Assembly: GCF_030123505.1 (NCBI RefSeq)
Contig: NZ_CP126115.1
Location: 4,478,001 to 4,542,000, forward strand
DNA: 64,000 nucleotides
From: Neobacillus sp. YX16
GTDB taxonomy: Bacteria; Bacillota; Bacilli; Bacillales; Cytobacillaceae
Direction: 5' to 3'
Below the pieces are notes generated by a model, which made no database searches, was not told where the DNA came from, and saw only the letters and a program-made list of their open reading frames with translations. The first letter of the stretch is position 1; each line of letters opens with the position of its first letter. The position numbers were made by a program, and so were the translations under genes. Shown in pieces: positions 39,724 to 49,460 of the stretch.

Positions 39724-39745
39724 CTTTTGTAATGCAATACAAAAG
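39724..39745. repeat. Inverted repeat CTTTTGTA-N6-TACAAAAG
   Basis: Perfect 8-bp arms around ATGCAA in the 332-base AT-rich gap between the divergent yqhR- and yqhP-like genes. There is no T-tract, so it is more likely an operator than a terminator. Nothing else is recognised in the gap. Confidence 0.4.
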
Positions 39746-39864
39746 AACTAATTGAAGATTGTTTATATTACAGCTTAAAGCTGAATAAAATATTAAAAAC
39801 ATTATTAATTTTGAGTTTAAAAAATTAAGAAAATGATTAAGATGCTGTTAGGGAGGTGGCTTTC

Positions 39865-40248
39865 TTGAAAAATCGGATTTCCGTTCCTTTGGTTGGTAGT
39901 GTTATTGTTTTAGGAATAATTGGCATTATTGCAGCATTTACAAGTGACCCTATTGGTTTTCTTAAGAATATCGTAGTGTTCGCATTGGTTGGTTTAGCCA
40001 TTTATTTTGTTTTCAAACTAATTCGCAGGTCAAATCCTAGGAATAAAGAGCAGCAGGCCTTTATCAAAGCAGCTAAGAAGTCAAAAAGGCGTTTACAGAC
40101 TAAAGGCGGCGAACAGTCTACAAAAGGTACATCTTTTGGTTCACTAACTTCTTTAAAGAGAAGCAAAATGACTAAAAAGAAATCCCCTGTTCACTTAACA
40201 GTTATCGATGGTAAAAAAGGCAAAAAGAAAAATCGAGCGTCTTTATAA
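39865..40248 (+). CDS. YqhP-like (SA1362 family) small membrane protein
   Basis: 127 residues: two membrane helices (about 6-25 and 32-52) followed by a strongly basic tail rich in Lys, Ser and Arg (KKSKRRLQTKGG, then RSKMTKKKSPVHL). The frame is open to GTG 39856, but TTG 39865 has GGGAGG 8 bases upstream. Layout and position match the uncharacterised YqhP/SA1362 family. Function unknown. Confidence 0.8.
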   Translation: MKNRISVPLVGSVIVLGIIGIIAAFTSDPIGFLKNIVVFALVGLAIYFVFKLIRRSNPRNKEQQAFIKAAKKSKRRLQTKGGEQSTKGTSFGSLTSLKRSKMTKKKSPVHLTVIDGKKGKKKNRASL

Positions 40249-40263
40249 GCGCTCGATTTTTTT
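40231..40263 (+). terminator. Terminator of the yqhP-like gene
   Basis: AATCGAGCG, 10-base loop, CGCTCGATT then TTTTT; the stop codon lies in the loop. Confidence 0.85.
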
Positions 40264-40284
40264 CAATTTTAAAGAAGTACAAGC

Positions 40285-41169
40285 TTAATAACACCAAGAC
40301 TTAAAAAACTTTTGTGCTGAATTTCTACCTAGCTGAAACAGCTCCTGTTTCTTTTCCTCCGTCAAATGGAACTCCATTGCCAACGCACCCTCCGAAGGGA
40401 TAAATATGATATTCTTTTCATGCTTTCTAGAAATATAACGTGAATCATGCGCATCCTTCATTGTTTCAAACAAAGCTCCAAATAATTGAATAGCATTCTT
40501 GATCTGATGTTTTTCATGCTCATATTCATTTGCGCTTAATTTAATCCCAATTACTGGCCTTACTTTTTGAAGATTTTCCCGGTCGAAGAGCCACATCGGG
40601 AAATTGCTTAATACCCCGCCATCCACTATTACATTTACACCATCCATCGATTTCAATTTCACTGGTTCAAAAAAATATGGAATACTGCAGCTCATTCTTA
40701 CAGCTTTTGCAATGGAGAAGGATCCAGGAGCAATACCATATTTAACTAAATCATCAGGTAAAACAACCAACCTGCCATTTGAAAGGTCAGATGCTATAAT
40801 CCTTAAGTTTTGAGGGTGCAAGTCTGAAAAGGTTCTAATACCCTTTGCTGCTAATTTTTCTTCAATCCATTTTTCTAACTCGTTCCCTTTATATAACCCC
40901 AACTTCCAATAAACAAACAACCATTTAGCAAGTGGAAAAGGAATAATCATTTTACGAGCATCAAGAAACTTGGTTAAATCCAACTCATCAAGAAGTTGCT
41001 CCATTTCACTACTGCGATAACCAGCTGCAATAAATGCAGCGACAATTGACCCTGCACTGGTTCCTGCAACTCTTTCGAATTGAAAACCTCTTTTTTCAAT
41101 TTCTTGAATGGCCCCAATAAGGGCAAACCCTTTTATTCCTCCTCCAGAAAAAACACCGTCTATTTTCAT
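40285..41169 (-). CDS. Patatin-like phospholipase (YqhO)
   Basis: A 294-residue patatin-family serine acylhydrolase. The oxyanion loop VFSGGGIKGFALIG, nucleophile elbow GTSAGS and the catalytic Asp in IVDGGVLSNFP are all present, so it should be active. No signal peptide. ATG 41169 (MKIDGVF) follows AGGAGTGGCTGCC and is preferred over the ATG three codons earlier. Position matches yqhO of B. subtilis. Substrate unknown. Confidence 0.92.
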   Translation of the reverse strand: MKIDGVFSGGGIKGFALIGAIQEIEKRGFQFERVAGTSAGSIVAAFIAAGYRSSEMEQLLDELDLTKFLDARKMIIPFPLAKWLFVYWKLGLYKGNELEKWIEEKLAAKGIRTFSDLHPQNLRIIASDLSNGRLVVLPDDLVKYGIAPGSFSIAKAVRMSCSIPYFFEPVKLKSMDGVNVIVDGGVLSNFPMWLFDRENLQKVRPVIGIKLSANEYEHEKHQIKNAIQLFGALFETMKDAHDSRYISRKHEKNIIFIPSEGALAMEFHLTEEKKQELFQLGRNSAQKFFKSWCY

Positions 41170-41258
41170 GGCAGCCACTCCTAAAGGTAACTCATTGTTA
41201 CATCTTTAAGCAGAAGGTTCACGAAATAGTACGGTGTACAAGTTAAAAAATATTTTTT

Positions 41259-42284
41259 TTAAGTAAAATATTCAACAACTGCATTTGGAAAATATTCATT
41301 TATATATTGGCGAATGGTGGTTTCTAATTCATTTGCTTCTTCTGTTGGGTAAACGTATTTTCCAATTCCATAACGTCCCCATTTATATTTTCGCTTTTCC
41401 TCATCCATTTCAAGTTTTGTTTTCGGGTACCTTTTTGCAATTACATTCTTTGCCGGCTTTGTAAAGCGATGCTGAATGAGTTCGAACGTTAAATTGGGTA
41501 TTTCTATGCCTGAAAGCTCGTCACTTAACCTCTCAAACAATTCACGATAGCCTTCCTTCCAATCTTCATGCAAATAAATGGGGGCGATAATAAACCCTAA
41601 TGGGTAATTCGCCTTCGCAACCTTCCTTGCTGCTGACAACCGATCTTCAAAAGATGATGTACCTGGTTCAAAATTCTTTATCACATATCGCGAATTCACA
41701 CTAAAACGAAACCTTGTCTTTCCATTATGATTGGCATCTAGAAGATGGTCTACATGATGGAATTTCGTTACAAATCGGAGAAGCCCAAATTCTGATTGTC
41801 CAATGAATTCAATCGTCTTCTTAAGTGAATGTGTTAAATGATCTAGTCCCACAATGTCTGAGGTACAAGCGGCTTCAAACCGGGTTATCTCAGGCTTACG
41901 CTCATCCATGTATTTTTGAGCTTGTTCAAAGATATCCTCTAGATTTACATAGGTTCTAATATATGGTTTGCTTCCAAGTGTTGTTTGTAAATAGCAATAA
42001 TGGCAATGCCCCATGCAGCCAGTGGCTAAAGGAATAGCATATTCTGCCGAAGGCTTAGAAGTATCAAATTTCAATGTCTTTCTGATTCCTACTACAAGGG
42101 TTGATTTTGCATTACGGTATTTTTGATTTTCATTATCACCCGGCAAATCACGAATCTGATTATGAGAGGTAGTCTCACGAATTTCAAGATTCAGTTTTTC
42201 AAATTTCTCTTTTAGTTCTCTTCCAAGAGGGTATTCCAATGCTCTAGGTTCAAAGTATACTAATTGAGGCATAAAAGGTTCCAA
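41259..42284 (-). CDS. splB: Spore photoproduct lyase
   Basis: Radical SAM enzyme that reverses the spore photoproduct (5-thyminyl-5,6-dihydrothymine) during germination. 341 residues with the cluster motif GCMGHCHYCYLQT and the catalytic cysteine in EAACTSDIVGLDH; the C-terminal KRKYKWGRYGIGKYVY is typical. TTG 42284 gives EPFMPQLVYFEPRALEYP, the family start, with AAAAGAGG upstream. CATACTA about 30 bases upstream (42314-42320) may be a sigma-G -10. No splA is seen. Confidence 0.95.
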   Translation of the reverse strand: MEPFMPQLVYFEPRALEYPLGRELKEKFEKLNLEIRETTSHNQIRDLPGDNENQKYRNAKSTLVVGIRKTLKFDTSKPSAEYAIPLATGCMGHCHYCYLQTTLGSKPYIRTYVNLEDIFEQAQKYMDERKPEITRFEAACTSDIVGLDHLTHSLKKTIEFIGQSEFGLLRFVTKFHHVDHLLDANHNGKTRFRFSVNSRYVIKNFEPGTSSFEDRLSAARKVAKANYPLGFIIAPIYLHEDWKEGYRELFERLSDELSGIEIPNLTFELIQHRFTKPAKNVIAKRYPKTKLEMDEEKRKYKWGRYGIGKYVYPTEEANELETTIRQYINEYFPNAVVEYFT

Positions 42285-42479
42285 GTTGTTTCCTCTTTTC
42301 AAGCTGTTTTTTATAGTATGAACATTTAGTAATGATTAACATAGTTCAAAATTTGGATATTTTTTGTCTACAAATTGTTCACTTCCATACTCTCTTTCTT
42401 CATATCATCAACACAAAAATTCTCTATACTTTACCTATCATTTAGTTGGTTTCATTAATTAGTAAAGGTAGGGAACTTT

Positions 42480-44270
42480 ATGAGTAAAATAAGAGAACGT
42501 ATAAAGGTATATGAAATGACCTGTACTTCTTGTGAGAAACGGGTTGAGAGGACTGTGAAAAAATTAGATGGTGTCCTCGGTGTAAAAGCTAGTTTTAGCG
42601 GTCAATTTGCGGAAATTGAATATGATGATCATTTTTGCGATGTAAAAAAAATTAAAAATGCTATTGAAAGTGTAGGTTATAGTACTGAAAGCCCTAAAGA
42701 CTTTAAGTTTATTGGCATTATGATTGCAGTAGCAGCCGTTGTATTACTTGGAATCAACTCAGGGAATTACGATATGGAATCACAACTAAATAATGCTTCT
42801 TATGCTGTATTATTTGTAGTTGGAGTGATTACTTCTATCCATTGTGTAGGTATGTGCGGGGGAATCATGCTTTCTCAAAGTATTGGAAAAGAAAGCAAGA
42901 ACAAATTTGAAGCCATAAAGCCAGCACTTTTATATAACGCCGGTAGAGTGGTTGCATACACGGTATTAGGTGGGGTCATTGGTGCTATTGGTTCAGTTTT
43001 CGCCTTGTCCCTAACTGCTAAAGCAGGTTTGCAGTTATTTGCTGGTGTTTTCATGATTATGATGGGCTTTAATATGGCTGGTTTTAAGGCCTTTAGAAAA
43101 TTCCAAATTAAATTGCCAAATGTGGCTTGTAGGGCAATGAGTAAACCAAGAGCACCATTTTTTGTCGGACTTCTCAATGGATTAATGCCATGTGGTCCTC
43201 TACAAACCATGCAAATATTTGCACTAGGGACAGGCAGTGCTGTAGCAGGCGCCTTATCGATGTTTATGTTCTCTACTGGAACAGTCCCGCTCATGCTGAC
43301 ATTTGGAGCATTATCGGGGTTGTTGACCAAAGGGTACACAAAAAAAATACTAAAGTTTAGCGGTGTGTTAATCATTATGCTCGGCCTTATTATGAGTAAC
43401 AGGGGGCTTGCCTTGGCAGGCATGAATATCAGTCCAATGGCTATTATGTCTAGTGTGGGAGCCTTCGGTGATGCAAACGCCTCATCATCCTCATCCGATG
43501 AGATTAAAGCAACAATTAAAGATGGGGTTCAGATCTTGAATATGACTGCTAATGTTTATGGCTATACTCCAAAAACTCTTTATGTCCAAAAGGGAATGCC
43601 TCTTAAATGGGTTATTAAGGGTGAAGAAATTACTGGCTGTAATAATACGATTGTCGTGCCAGGTATGGAAATTCAACAGAAGCTGCAAAGTGGAAATAAT
43701 CTAATTGAATTCACACCAGGGAGTGAAGATCTTAATTTTAGCTGCTGGATGGGAATGAAGCGTGGAGTAATTAAAGTTGTAGATGATTTAGAAGCTATCA
43801 CGGCTTCAGACAGTGACGGAGACGGGATTGATTCTGCTGTTACTGCACCGCCAGCGGAACCTGCTCAGTCTAGTATCTACGGTGACGATTTTAGTAAGGT
43901 AGCGACAGAACGTTTAGTTAAAAAAGCAGAAGTGGCTGCTAACGAGCAGACAATTACAATAAAAGGAACTGGATATGAGTTTGAGCCGCTTATTATAGTG
44001 GTTAATAAAGGTGTCAATACAAAAATGGCTTTAGACCTATCAGCCTTTGATAATGCAGAAGGGTACTTTATGATTCTGAATTCATCAACAATGCAAATTG
44101 TTACCGATTTTACCGGTACAAAGGGGATCAATAATATTGAATTTACTATTAGTAATAGTGGTTCATATGGTATCTACCTAAATGAAACAGAATTACTTGG
44201 AATGATAGAAGTGGTTAATGATATAAATATAGTCGACCTAGAGGAAATTAGAGCTAAATACCTAAAATAA
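42480..44270 (+). CDS. HMA - SafE/TauE - cupredoxin fusion membrane protein
   Basis: 596 residues in a mosaic order: an N-terminal heavy-metal-associated domain (1-68, MTCTSCEKRVER), a six-helix sulfite-exporter/UreH-like membrane unit (about 78-310) with paired Cys motifs IHCVGMCGGIM and NGLMPCGPLQT, then two outward cupredoxin-like domains (about 345-440 and 490-580). The first keeps a likely copper site in LNFSCWMGMKRG; the second lacks the Cys. Between them lies a DSDGDGID acidic stretch. RBS GGTAGGG. Probably moves or inserts copper; the exact role is inferred from parts and from the neighbouring copper genes. Confidence 0.85.
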   Translation: MSKIRERIKVYEMTCTSCEKRVERTVKKLDGVLGVKASFSGQFAEIEYDDHFCDVKKIKNAIESVGYSTESPKDFKFIGIMIAVAAVVLLGINSGNYDMESQLNNASYAVLFVVGVITSIHCVGMCGGIMLSQSIGKESKNKFEAIKPALLYNAGRVVAYTVLGGVIGAIGSVFALSLTAKAGLQLFAGVFMIMMGFNMAGFKAFRKFQIKLPNVACRAMSKPRAPFFVGLLNGLMPCGPLQTMQIFALGTGSAVAGALSMFMFSTGTVPLMLTFGALSGLLTKGYTKKILKFSGVLIIMLGLIMSNRGLALAGMNISPMAIMSSVGAFGDANASSSSSDEIKATIKDGVQILNMTANVYGYTPKTLYVQKGMPLKWVIKGEEITGCNNTIVVPGMEIQQKLQSGNNLIEFTPGSEDLNFSCWMGMKRGVIKVVDDLEAITASDSDGDGIDSAVTAPPAEPAQSSIYGDDFSKVATERLVKKAEVAANEQTITIKGTGYEFEPLIIVVNKGVNTKMALDLSAFDNAEGYFMILNSSTMQIVTDFTGTKGINNIEFTISNSGSYGIYLNETELLGMIEVVNDINIVDLEEIRAKYLK

Positions 44271-44271
44271 T

Positions 44272-44695
44272 GGCTGTGTTAAAGGTAACTGATGATTTTA
44301 GAACTCTGTTGATTTGTGCGGAAGGCGCGAGACTCCTCGAAAATGCTATCGCAATTTCTTCGTGCGTGGGCAGATTCGAGGAAGTAAATCAATGTCCTGC
44401 AGGAGGACGGGACAAGGGAGACCCCGCTCATCTCTTAGCGCCGAGGAGTAGGAAAAGCGGAAGCGCCTTGTACAGCCCCGACAAGCGTTGGAGGGCCCAA
44501 CGATGAAGTCGTTCTTTGACTTCATCGTTGGGACCGAAGCGTCGAGGGGCTAGGCGCTGCAGCTAGACAGGCTTCCCGAACCGCCTGCGGAAAGCGAAGC
44601 GCCTCGGAACAGGCAGAGACCGCCTGTTCCTGCGGTGATTATTCGAAGAAGCATTCCTTAGTGGAGCACAAATCAACAGCCCAATTTACACAGCC
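44272..44695. repeat. MITE-like GC-rich repeat with a nested second repeat (copy B, 424 bp)
   Basis: Terminal inverted repeats GGCTGTGTTAAA and TTTACACAGCC; an inner pair CTGTTGATTTGTGC and GCACAAATCAACAG. Part of its core (CCTGCAGGAGGACGGG and TTAGCGCCGAGGAG) is the reverse complement of the core of copy A at 18740. A second GC-rich unit sits inside at about 44457-44575, with the perfect 14-bp hairpin CCAACGATGAAGTC (44497-44510). No credible gene is seen in this interval. Confidence 0.8.
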
Positions 44696-44707
44696 TAAAT
44701 AAAATTA

Positions 44708-44750
44708 AAAAGAGCTTTGATAATCAATTTGATTACCAAAGCTCTTTTTA
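44708..44750. terminator. Bidirectional terminator behind copA (first)
   Basis: AAAAGAGCTTTG-TAATC and GATTA-CAAAGCTCTTTTT; a long stem with one mismatch and T-tracts on both strands. Confidence 0.88.
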
Positions 44751-44751
44751 T

Positions 44752-47208
44752 TTACCTAGCTGGTTTAAAGCCTTTTAATCTTAATGCATTTAATAATACT
44801 GAAACGGAGCTTAAACTCATGGCAGCGGCTGCGATGATTGGGTTTAACAGCGGTCCTCCAAATAAGTAGAGTACTCCCATCGCTATTGGTATTCCTAATG
44901 TGTTGTAACCAAATGCCCAAAATAAGTTTTGTTTTATGTTTGAGATTGTTTTTTTACTTAATTGAATGGCAGTTGGTACATCCAGTAGGTCACTTCTCAT
45001 AAGAACAATATCTGCAGATTCCATTGCAACATCTGTACCAGAACCAATTGCAATTCCGATATCTGCCTGTGCAAGCGCAGGAGCATCGTTTATACCATCG
45101 CCCACCATCGCTACTTTTCTACCTTCTGCTTGAATCTTTTTAACCTCGTTTGCTTTGTCTTCTGGCAGGACTTCCGCTAACACTCTATCAATCCCAACCT
45201 GTTTTGCTATCGCTTCTGCCGTCCTTCTGTTATCGCCAGTAATCATGGCAACTTCAATGCCCATCTTATGAAGCTGTTCAATTGCTTTTTTACTATTTTC
45301 TTTAACAGTATCTGCTACTGCGATAATTCCAGCCATACGACCATCTATTGCCACATACATTGGAGTTTTACCCTCGCCAGCAAGCCTATCAGATGTAACC
45401 TCTAGGTCTTTTAGCGAAATCTCCCTTTCAACCATAAGCTTTCGATTTCCGAGTAAAATGTTCTTACCATCCATTTTAACCTCAATTCCATGACCAGGAA
45501 TTGCTTTGAAGAAGTCTAAGTTTTTAAATTCTATACCTCTTTCCTCAGCATCTTTCACAATTGCCTCCCCTAATGGATGCTCTGATCCTTTTTCAGCAGA
45601 AGCAGCCAATTGAAGCAGGTATTCCTCCGTAATTTCACTCGTAACAACAACATCTGTAACCTTTGGTTTGCCCTCAGTAATTGTCCCAGTCTTATCAAAG
45701 ACAATGGTTTTAATTTTGTGAGCAGTCTCTAAGGCAACACCGCTTTTAATTAGTACCCCATATTCAGCACCTTTTCCTGTACCTACCATAATAGCTGTTG
45801 GGGTTGCCAAGCCTAAAGCACATGGGCAAGCGATAACAAGAACAGATATAAAAATGGTTAAAGAGAATACTCCCGTTTCACCTGCAAAGAAATACCAAGC
45901 CAACGCTCCCGCAATTGCGATCCCAATTACCACAGGAACAAAATATCCAGAAATAATATCTGCCATCTTTGCAATCGGAGCCTTTGAACCTTGCGCATCT
46001 TCTACTAGTTTAATAATCTGTGCTAAAGCAGTATCTTTTCCAACTCTAGTAGCCTTATATTTGATCAATCCATTTTTATTGATACTTGCTCCGATAATTG
46101 CATCGCCTATATTTTTTTCTACTGGCAAACTTTCACCAGTCAGCATTGATTCATCAACAGAAGTCATCCCTTCGATTACTTCACCATCTACAGGCATCTT
46201 TTCTCCTGGTTTAACAACAATGATATCACCGACTTCTACTTCTTCGATTGCTATTTCTACTTCTTTACCATTACGAATAATCATCGCTGTTTTGGGGGCT
46301 AGTCCCATTAGTTTCTTTATTGCCTCAGAGGTCTTTCCTTTTGTAACGGCTTCTAAATATTTACCTAGCAGGATTAAGGTTATAATAACGCCGGCAGCTT
46401 CAAAATATAAATCGTAGGCATAATCGATGTTCCCGCCATATATCTGAAAGATAGCAAAGATTCCGTAAAGGAATGCTGCAGAAGTACCCATAGCAATTAA
46501 AGAGTCCATATTGGGGCTTCTACTAATCAGAGAGCTAAAGCCAACCGTAAAGAACTTATTGCCAGCAAATAACACTGGAAGTACCAATAATAATTGAATT
46601 AAACCAAAGTATAGTGGATTCACCATTGGATCAATAATCGCTGGAAGTATAAAACCAAGCGGTTCAAAAAACATATGACCCATTGTGATAACAAGCAGCG
46701 GCACGGTAAATAAAGCAGAAATCACAAACTTCTTCCATAGCAGCTTGATTTCTTTTTCTTTTCTCTCTTTATCACTATCAACTGTCGTTGCCTCTTCTAT
46801 TGCTTTATATCCTGCCTTCTCGATTGCTTGTTTAATATCTGAAACTCTCACCTTAGAAGGCTCAAAGCCTATTGATAATTTTTCGGTTGCATAATTTACA
46901 CTTGATTCCAGCACTCCATCAAGCTTACTAGTTACCTTTTCAATTCTTTTCGCACAGGCAGCACAGGTCATTCCTTCTATTTGCAGTACCCTCTTTGCCG
47001 ACTCAATAATGGCCTCATACCCTGCCTTCTCAATCGTTGCACGAATAGCTGGGAGTGATACGACGGATTCATCATATTGAATACTTAATTTCTCGGTTGC
47101 ATAATTCACGCTCGAATCTTGAACTCCCTCAAGCTTTTTTGTTACTTTTTCAATTCGATTAGCACATGCTGCACAGGTCATTCCACCTATTTGAATAATC
47201 TGTTCCAA
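44752..47208 (-). CDS. copA: Copper-translocating P-type ATPase (first copy)
   Basis: P1B-type ATPase of about 818 residues that exports Cu(I). Two N-terminal HMA domains (both GMTCAACA), eight membrane helices with the ion site [12 protein letters not shown], the phosphorylation motif [13 protein letters not shown] in [10 protein letters not shown] and the hinge [18 protein letters not shown]. The open frame reaches TTG 47235, but TTG 47208 has GAGGTGAGTGGG upstream and yields [15 protein letters not shown]. It lies 66 bases behind a duplicated lipoprotein gene. It is clearly distinct in sequence from the second CopA at 50261-52675. Confidence 0.94.
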   Translation of the reverse strand: MEQIIQIGGMTCAACANRIEKVTKKLEGVQDSSVNYATEKLSIQYDESVVSLPAIRATIEKAGYEAIIESAKRVLQIEGMTCAACAKRIEKVTSKLDGVLESSVNYATEKLSIGFEPSKVRVSDIKQAIEKAGYKAIEEATTVDSDKERKEKEIKLLWKKFVISALFTVPLLVITMGHMFFEPLGFILPAIIDPMVNPLYFGLIQLLLVLPVLFAGNKFFTVGFSSLISRSPNMDSLIAMGTSAAFLYGIFAIFQIYGGNIDYAYDLYFEAAGVIITLILLGKYLEAVTKGKTSEAIKKLMGLAPKTAMIIRNGKEVEIAIEEVEVGDIIVVKPGEKMPVDGEVIEGMTSVDESMLTGESLPVEKNIGDAIIGASINKNGLIKYKATRVGKDTALAQIIKLVEDAQGSKAPIAKMADIISGYFVPVVIGIAIAGALAWYFFAGETGVFSLTIFISVLVIACPCALGLATPTAIMVGTGKGAEYGVLIKSGVALETAHKIKTIVFDKTGTITEGKPKVTDVVVTSEITEEYLLQLAASAEKGSEHPLGEAIVKDAEERGIEFKNLDFFKAIPGHGIEVKMDGKNILLGNRKLMVEREISLKDLEVTSDRLAGEGKTPMYVAIDGRMAGIIAVADTVKENSKKAIEQLHKMGIEVAMITGDNRRTAEAIAKQVGIDRVLAEVLPEDKANEVKKIQAEGRKVAMVGDGINDAPALAQADIGIAIGSGTDVAMESADIVLMRSDLLDVPTAIQLSKKTISNIKQNLFWAFGYNTLGIPIAMGVLYLFGGPLLNPIIAAAAMSLSSVSVLLNALRLKGFKPAR

Positions 47209-47242
47209 CCCACTCACCTCAATCTTTTCTATCAAATATGAT

Positions 47243-47268
47243 AACCACCCAAGATATCAGGGGTGGTT
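47243..47268. other. Hairpin between the lipoprotein gene and copA
   Basis: AACCACCC, 10-base loop, GGGTGGTT. There is no U-tract on the minus strand, so it may be an RNA structure or processing site in the leader of copA rather than a strong terminator. Confidence 0.4.
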
Positions 47269-47274
47269 TATTTA

Positions 47275-47988
47275 TTATTTTTTAATATCATAGATTTTAA
47301 CGATTTGATCTGGACTTGCTCCCATTCCCATATCATTATCACTTGCTTCTTTAAAGACCCAACCGCTGTCTTCAAGCTTATTGATATCTAGTCCTGCTTC
47401 TACAAGGGGCTCCGCATTTAACACAAAGATCATATCGGCATTATTTGTACCAAGCTTTTCTGTCCACTGAACTTGGTTACCCTCTCCAAGGCTAAGACCA
47501 AAATGTTGTACATCCTTATGATACTTCACATTGTCTGTATCAGCCTTTAAGAGTCTTCTCATGGAATCTTCAGACCCATTAGAAGCTTGTTTCTTATCTG
47601 ATACATTGTAGGGTTTAATAAGACGAATAGGTAAATCATTCCCTTTATCGTCCTTAGCAGCAGGTTCATAAAGCCACTCGTTTTCATCAAGCTTACTAAT
47701 ATCTAGTCCTGCTTCTACAAGAGGATCCGCCAGCATAACCATAGCAAAATCCGCCTTATTAGCTGACATATCTTTACTCCATTCAAACTTTTCACCTGTT
47801 GGCAGCTCAAAGCCCCAATGTTTTAGAGCTTCATGGAACCCTTTTTTATCAGGATAGGCCTTTACAATTTTATTAAAGGCAAAAAGAGCATTATCTGCCT
47901 CTTTATCTCCTGTTACTGGTCTGCTGCAACCCGTGAAGGCTGCTAATATTGCGCTCGAAACTAGCAAGGTGACTATTTTCTTTTTCAT
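47275..47988 (-). CDS. Unrecognised lipoprotein with two internal repeats
   Basis: 237 residues: lipoprotein signal with AAFTGC (Cys21), then two copies of a roughly 90-residue unit (about 35-130 and 140-235). Matching segments are FEWSKDMSANKADFAMVMLA with QWTEKLGTNNADMIFVLNA, and DPLVEAGLDISKLDENEWLY with EPLVEAGLDINKLEDSGWVF. No Cys or Met-rich copper motif is present outside the lipobox. It lies between a sensor kinase pair and copA, all on one strand, so a periplasmic-side role in metal sensing or binding is possible but inferred. RBS TTAGGAGTTG. Confidence 0.85.
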   Translation of the reverse strand: MKKKIVTLLVSSAILAAFTGCSRPVTGDKEADNALFAFNKIVKAYPDKKGFHEALKHWGFELPTGEKFEWSKDMSANKADFAMVMLADPLVEAGLDISKLDENEWLYEPAAKDDKGNDLPIRLIKPYNVSDKKQASNGSEDSMRRLLKADTDNVKYHKDVQHFGLSLGEGNQVQWTEKLGTNNADMIFVLNAEPLVEAGLDINKLEDSGWVFKEASDNDMGMGASPDQIVKIYDIKK

Positions 47989-48092
47989 CTCTACAACTCC
48001 TAATGTGTAATGCTTACAACATTAGAATAGTGAAGTGTTATGAAGACAGTATGAAGAAAATAGGAGTGTCAAATTTTGGTCACAGATTTGCG

Positions 48093-49460
48093 TTAATTTG
48101 TTGAATTAAAATAGACCCGTACTGTAGTTCCTAATCCTTCTTCACTCTCTACCTCAATCATCGCATTGTGAAGCTCAAGGATATTCTTAACAATCGTTAA
48201 ACCAATACCATTTCCTTTAATTTGACTCCTACTCCTATCTCCTCTATAAAGCCTTTCAAAAATAAATGGTAAATCTTCCTGCTTAATACCAATGCCGTTA
48301 TCTATCAATTCCATAATAATGAACTTTTTTTCTTTATAAAGTTTAATCAAAATCTTCCCATTACTTTCAGAAAATTTTAGTGCGTTTGATATTAAATTTA
48401 TTACTACTTGTTTCATTTTGTCCTTATCTGCAATGATTTGGTAATCTTCAGGGACAATATCATATTGAATCATACTATTATTATTTTCAGCAGCCCTATA
48501 GAAATCCTTACAAATCTCTGAAATCAATTGATCAAGGAAAATAGCTTCATAATTAAGCTTGATACTTTCTGATTCAAACTCTTTTAACAAATTTAAGTCA
48601 TTTATTAAATTCCCAAACCGAATTACTTCCTCATTTAAATAATGTAATCCCTCATTTGTTACAGGAATTACACCATCAATCATTGCCTCAAGATTATTTT
48701 GTAACACGTTTAAAGGCGTTCTAATCTCATGCGTTATATCTGATACTAATCTTTTTCTGAGAGTGTCCTGGTACTTTAATTTTCCTGCAAGGATATTCAC
48801 ACTTTTTCTTAAATCCTCTAACTCTGCAATATTACTTTTTATATTCGATACCGTATCAAAGTTTCCTTGAGATAGACTGACAGACATTTTTGCCACCGCT
48901 CGAATTGGAGTAGAAAATTGTTTTGAAAAATACAGACTCAAGCTAATGATGATAATTAGAGCAAGGGCACCACTGGCTATAATGCTTTTGTTTATGGAAG
49001 ACTTAAAGGTTAAATCTTCTTCTGATAGAAGCACCGACGAATATTGTCCGATATCGATAAACCCAACTATTTTACCATTCTCTTTAATCTCAAACGTTTT
49101 TGTAGTATAAACACCACTTTCATGCCCTGGCATTTCTCCGATATGGATTTGAGTTTGTAAGTCCTCAGGATCCATTCCCCAGACTGCCTGTTTGCTGCTA
49201 TCTAACAGTGTCAAACAATAATTTCCCATATATGCCTCATGCATTAATTCTACACCTGTATCAGAGGACCATTTACCTTCCCGTTTATGGGCTTCTTCAA
49301 AATAGGTAACAATTCTTTCATACCTCTTGTTCTGGATTTCAATCATGTATTCGTTAAATTTATTGGAAACAGTCATATTAACAAAAATAGTAACCAGCAG
49401 GATGGCAGCCACCGCTGATAATACCAATAAAATGCTTAATCTTCTGCTGATTGATTGCAC
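48093..49460 (-). CDS. Sensor histidine kinase
   Basis: 455 residues: membrane helix (about 12-32), outward sensor domain (about 33-158), second helix (about 160-180), HAMP linker, dimerisation domain with the phospho-His in VSDITHEIRTPLNVLQNN, and ATPase domain with N box QVVINLISNALKFSESNG, G1 ELIDNGIGIKQEDLPFIFER and GIGLTIVK. GTG 49460 follows the response regulator stop directly. Ligand unknown; the copper neighbourhood suggests a metal or envelope-stress signal. Confidence 0.93.
   Translation of the reverse strand: MQSISRRLSILLVLSAVAAILLVTIFVNMTVSNKFNEYMIEIQNKRYERIVTYFEEAHKREGKWSSDTGVELMHEAYMGNYCLTLLDSSKQAVWGMDPEDLQTQIHIGEMPGHESGVYTTKTFEIKENGKIVGFIDIGQYSSVLLSEEDLTFKSSINKSIIASGALALIIIISLSLYFSKQFSTPIRAVAKMSVSLSQGNFDTVSNIKSNIAELEDLRKSVNILAGKLKYQDTLRKRLVSDITHEIRTPLNVLQNNLEAMIDGVIPVTNEGLHYLNEEVIRFGNLINDLNLLKEFESESIKLNYEAIFLDQLISEICKDFYRAAENNNSMIQYDIVPEDYQIIADKDKMKQVVINLISNALKFSESNGKILIKLYKEKKFIIMELIDNGIGIKQEDLPFIFERLYRGDRSRSQIKGNGIGLTIVKNILELHNAMIEVESEEGLGTTVRVYFNSTN

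Noticed and set aside
44270..44506. 78-codon frame at the start of repeat copy B
   Set aside because: It lies wholly in the MITE-like repeat, has no ribosome site and a composition dictated by the GC-rich repeat.
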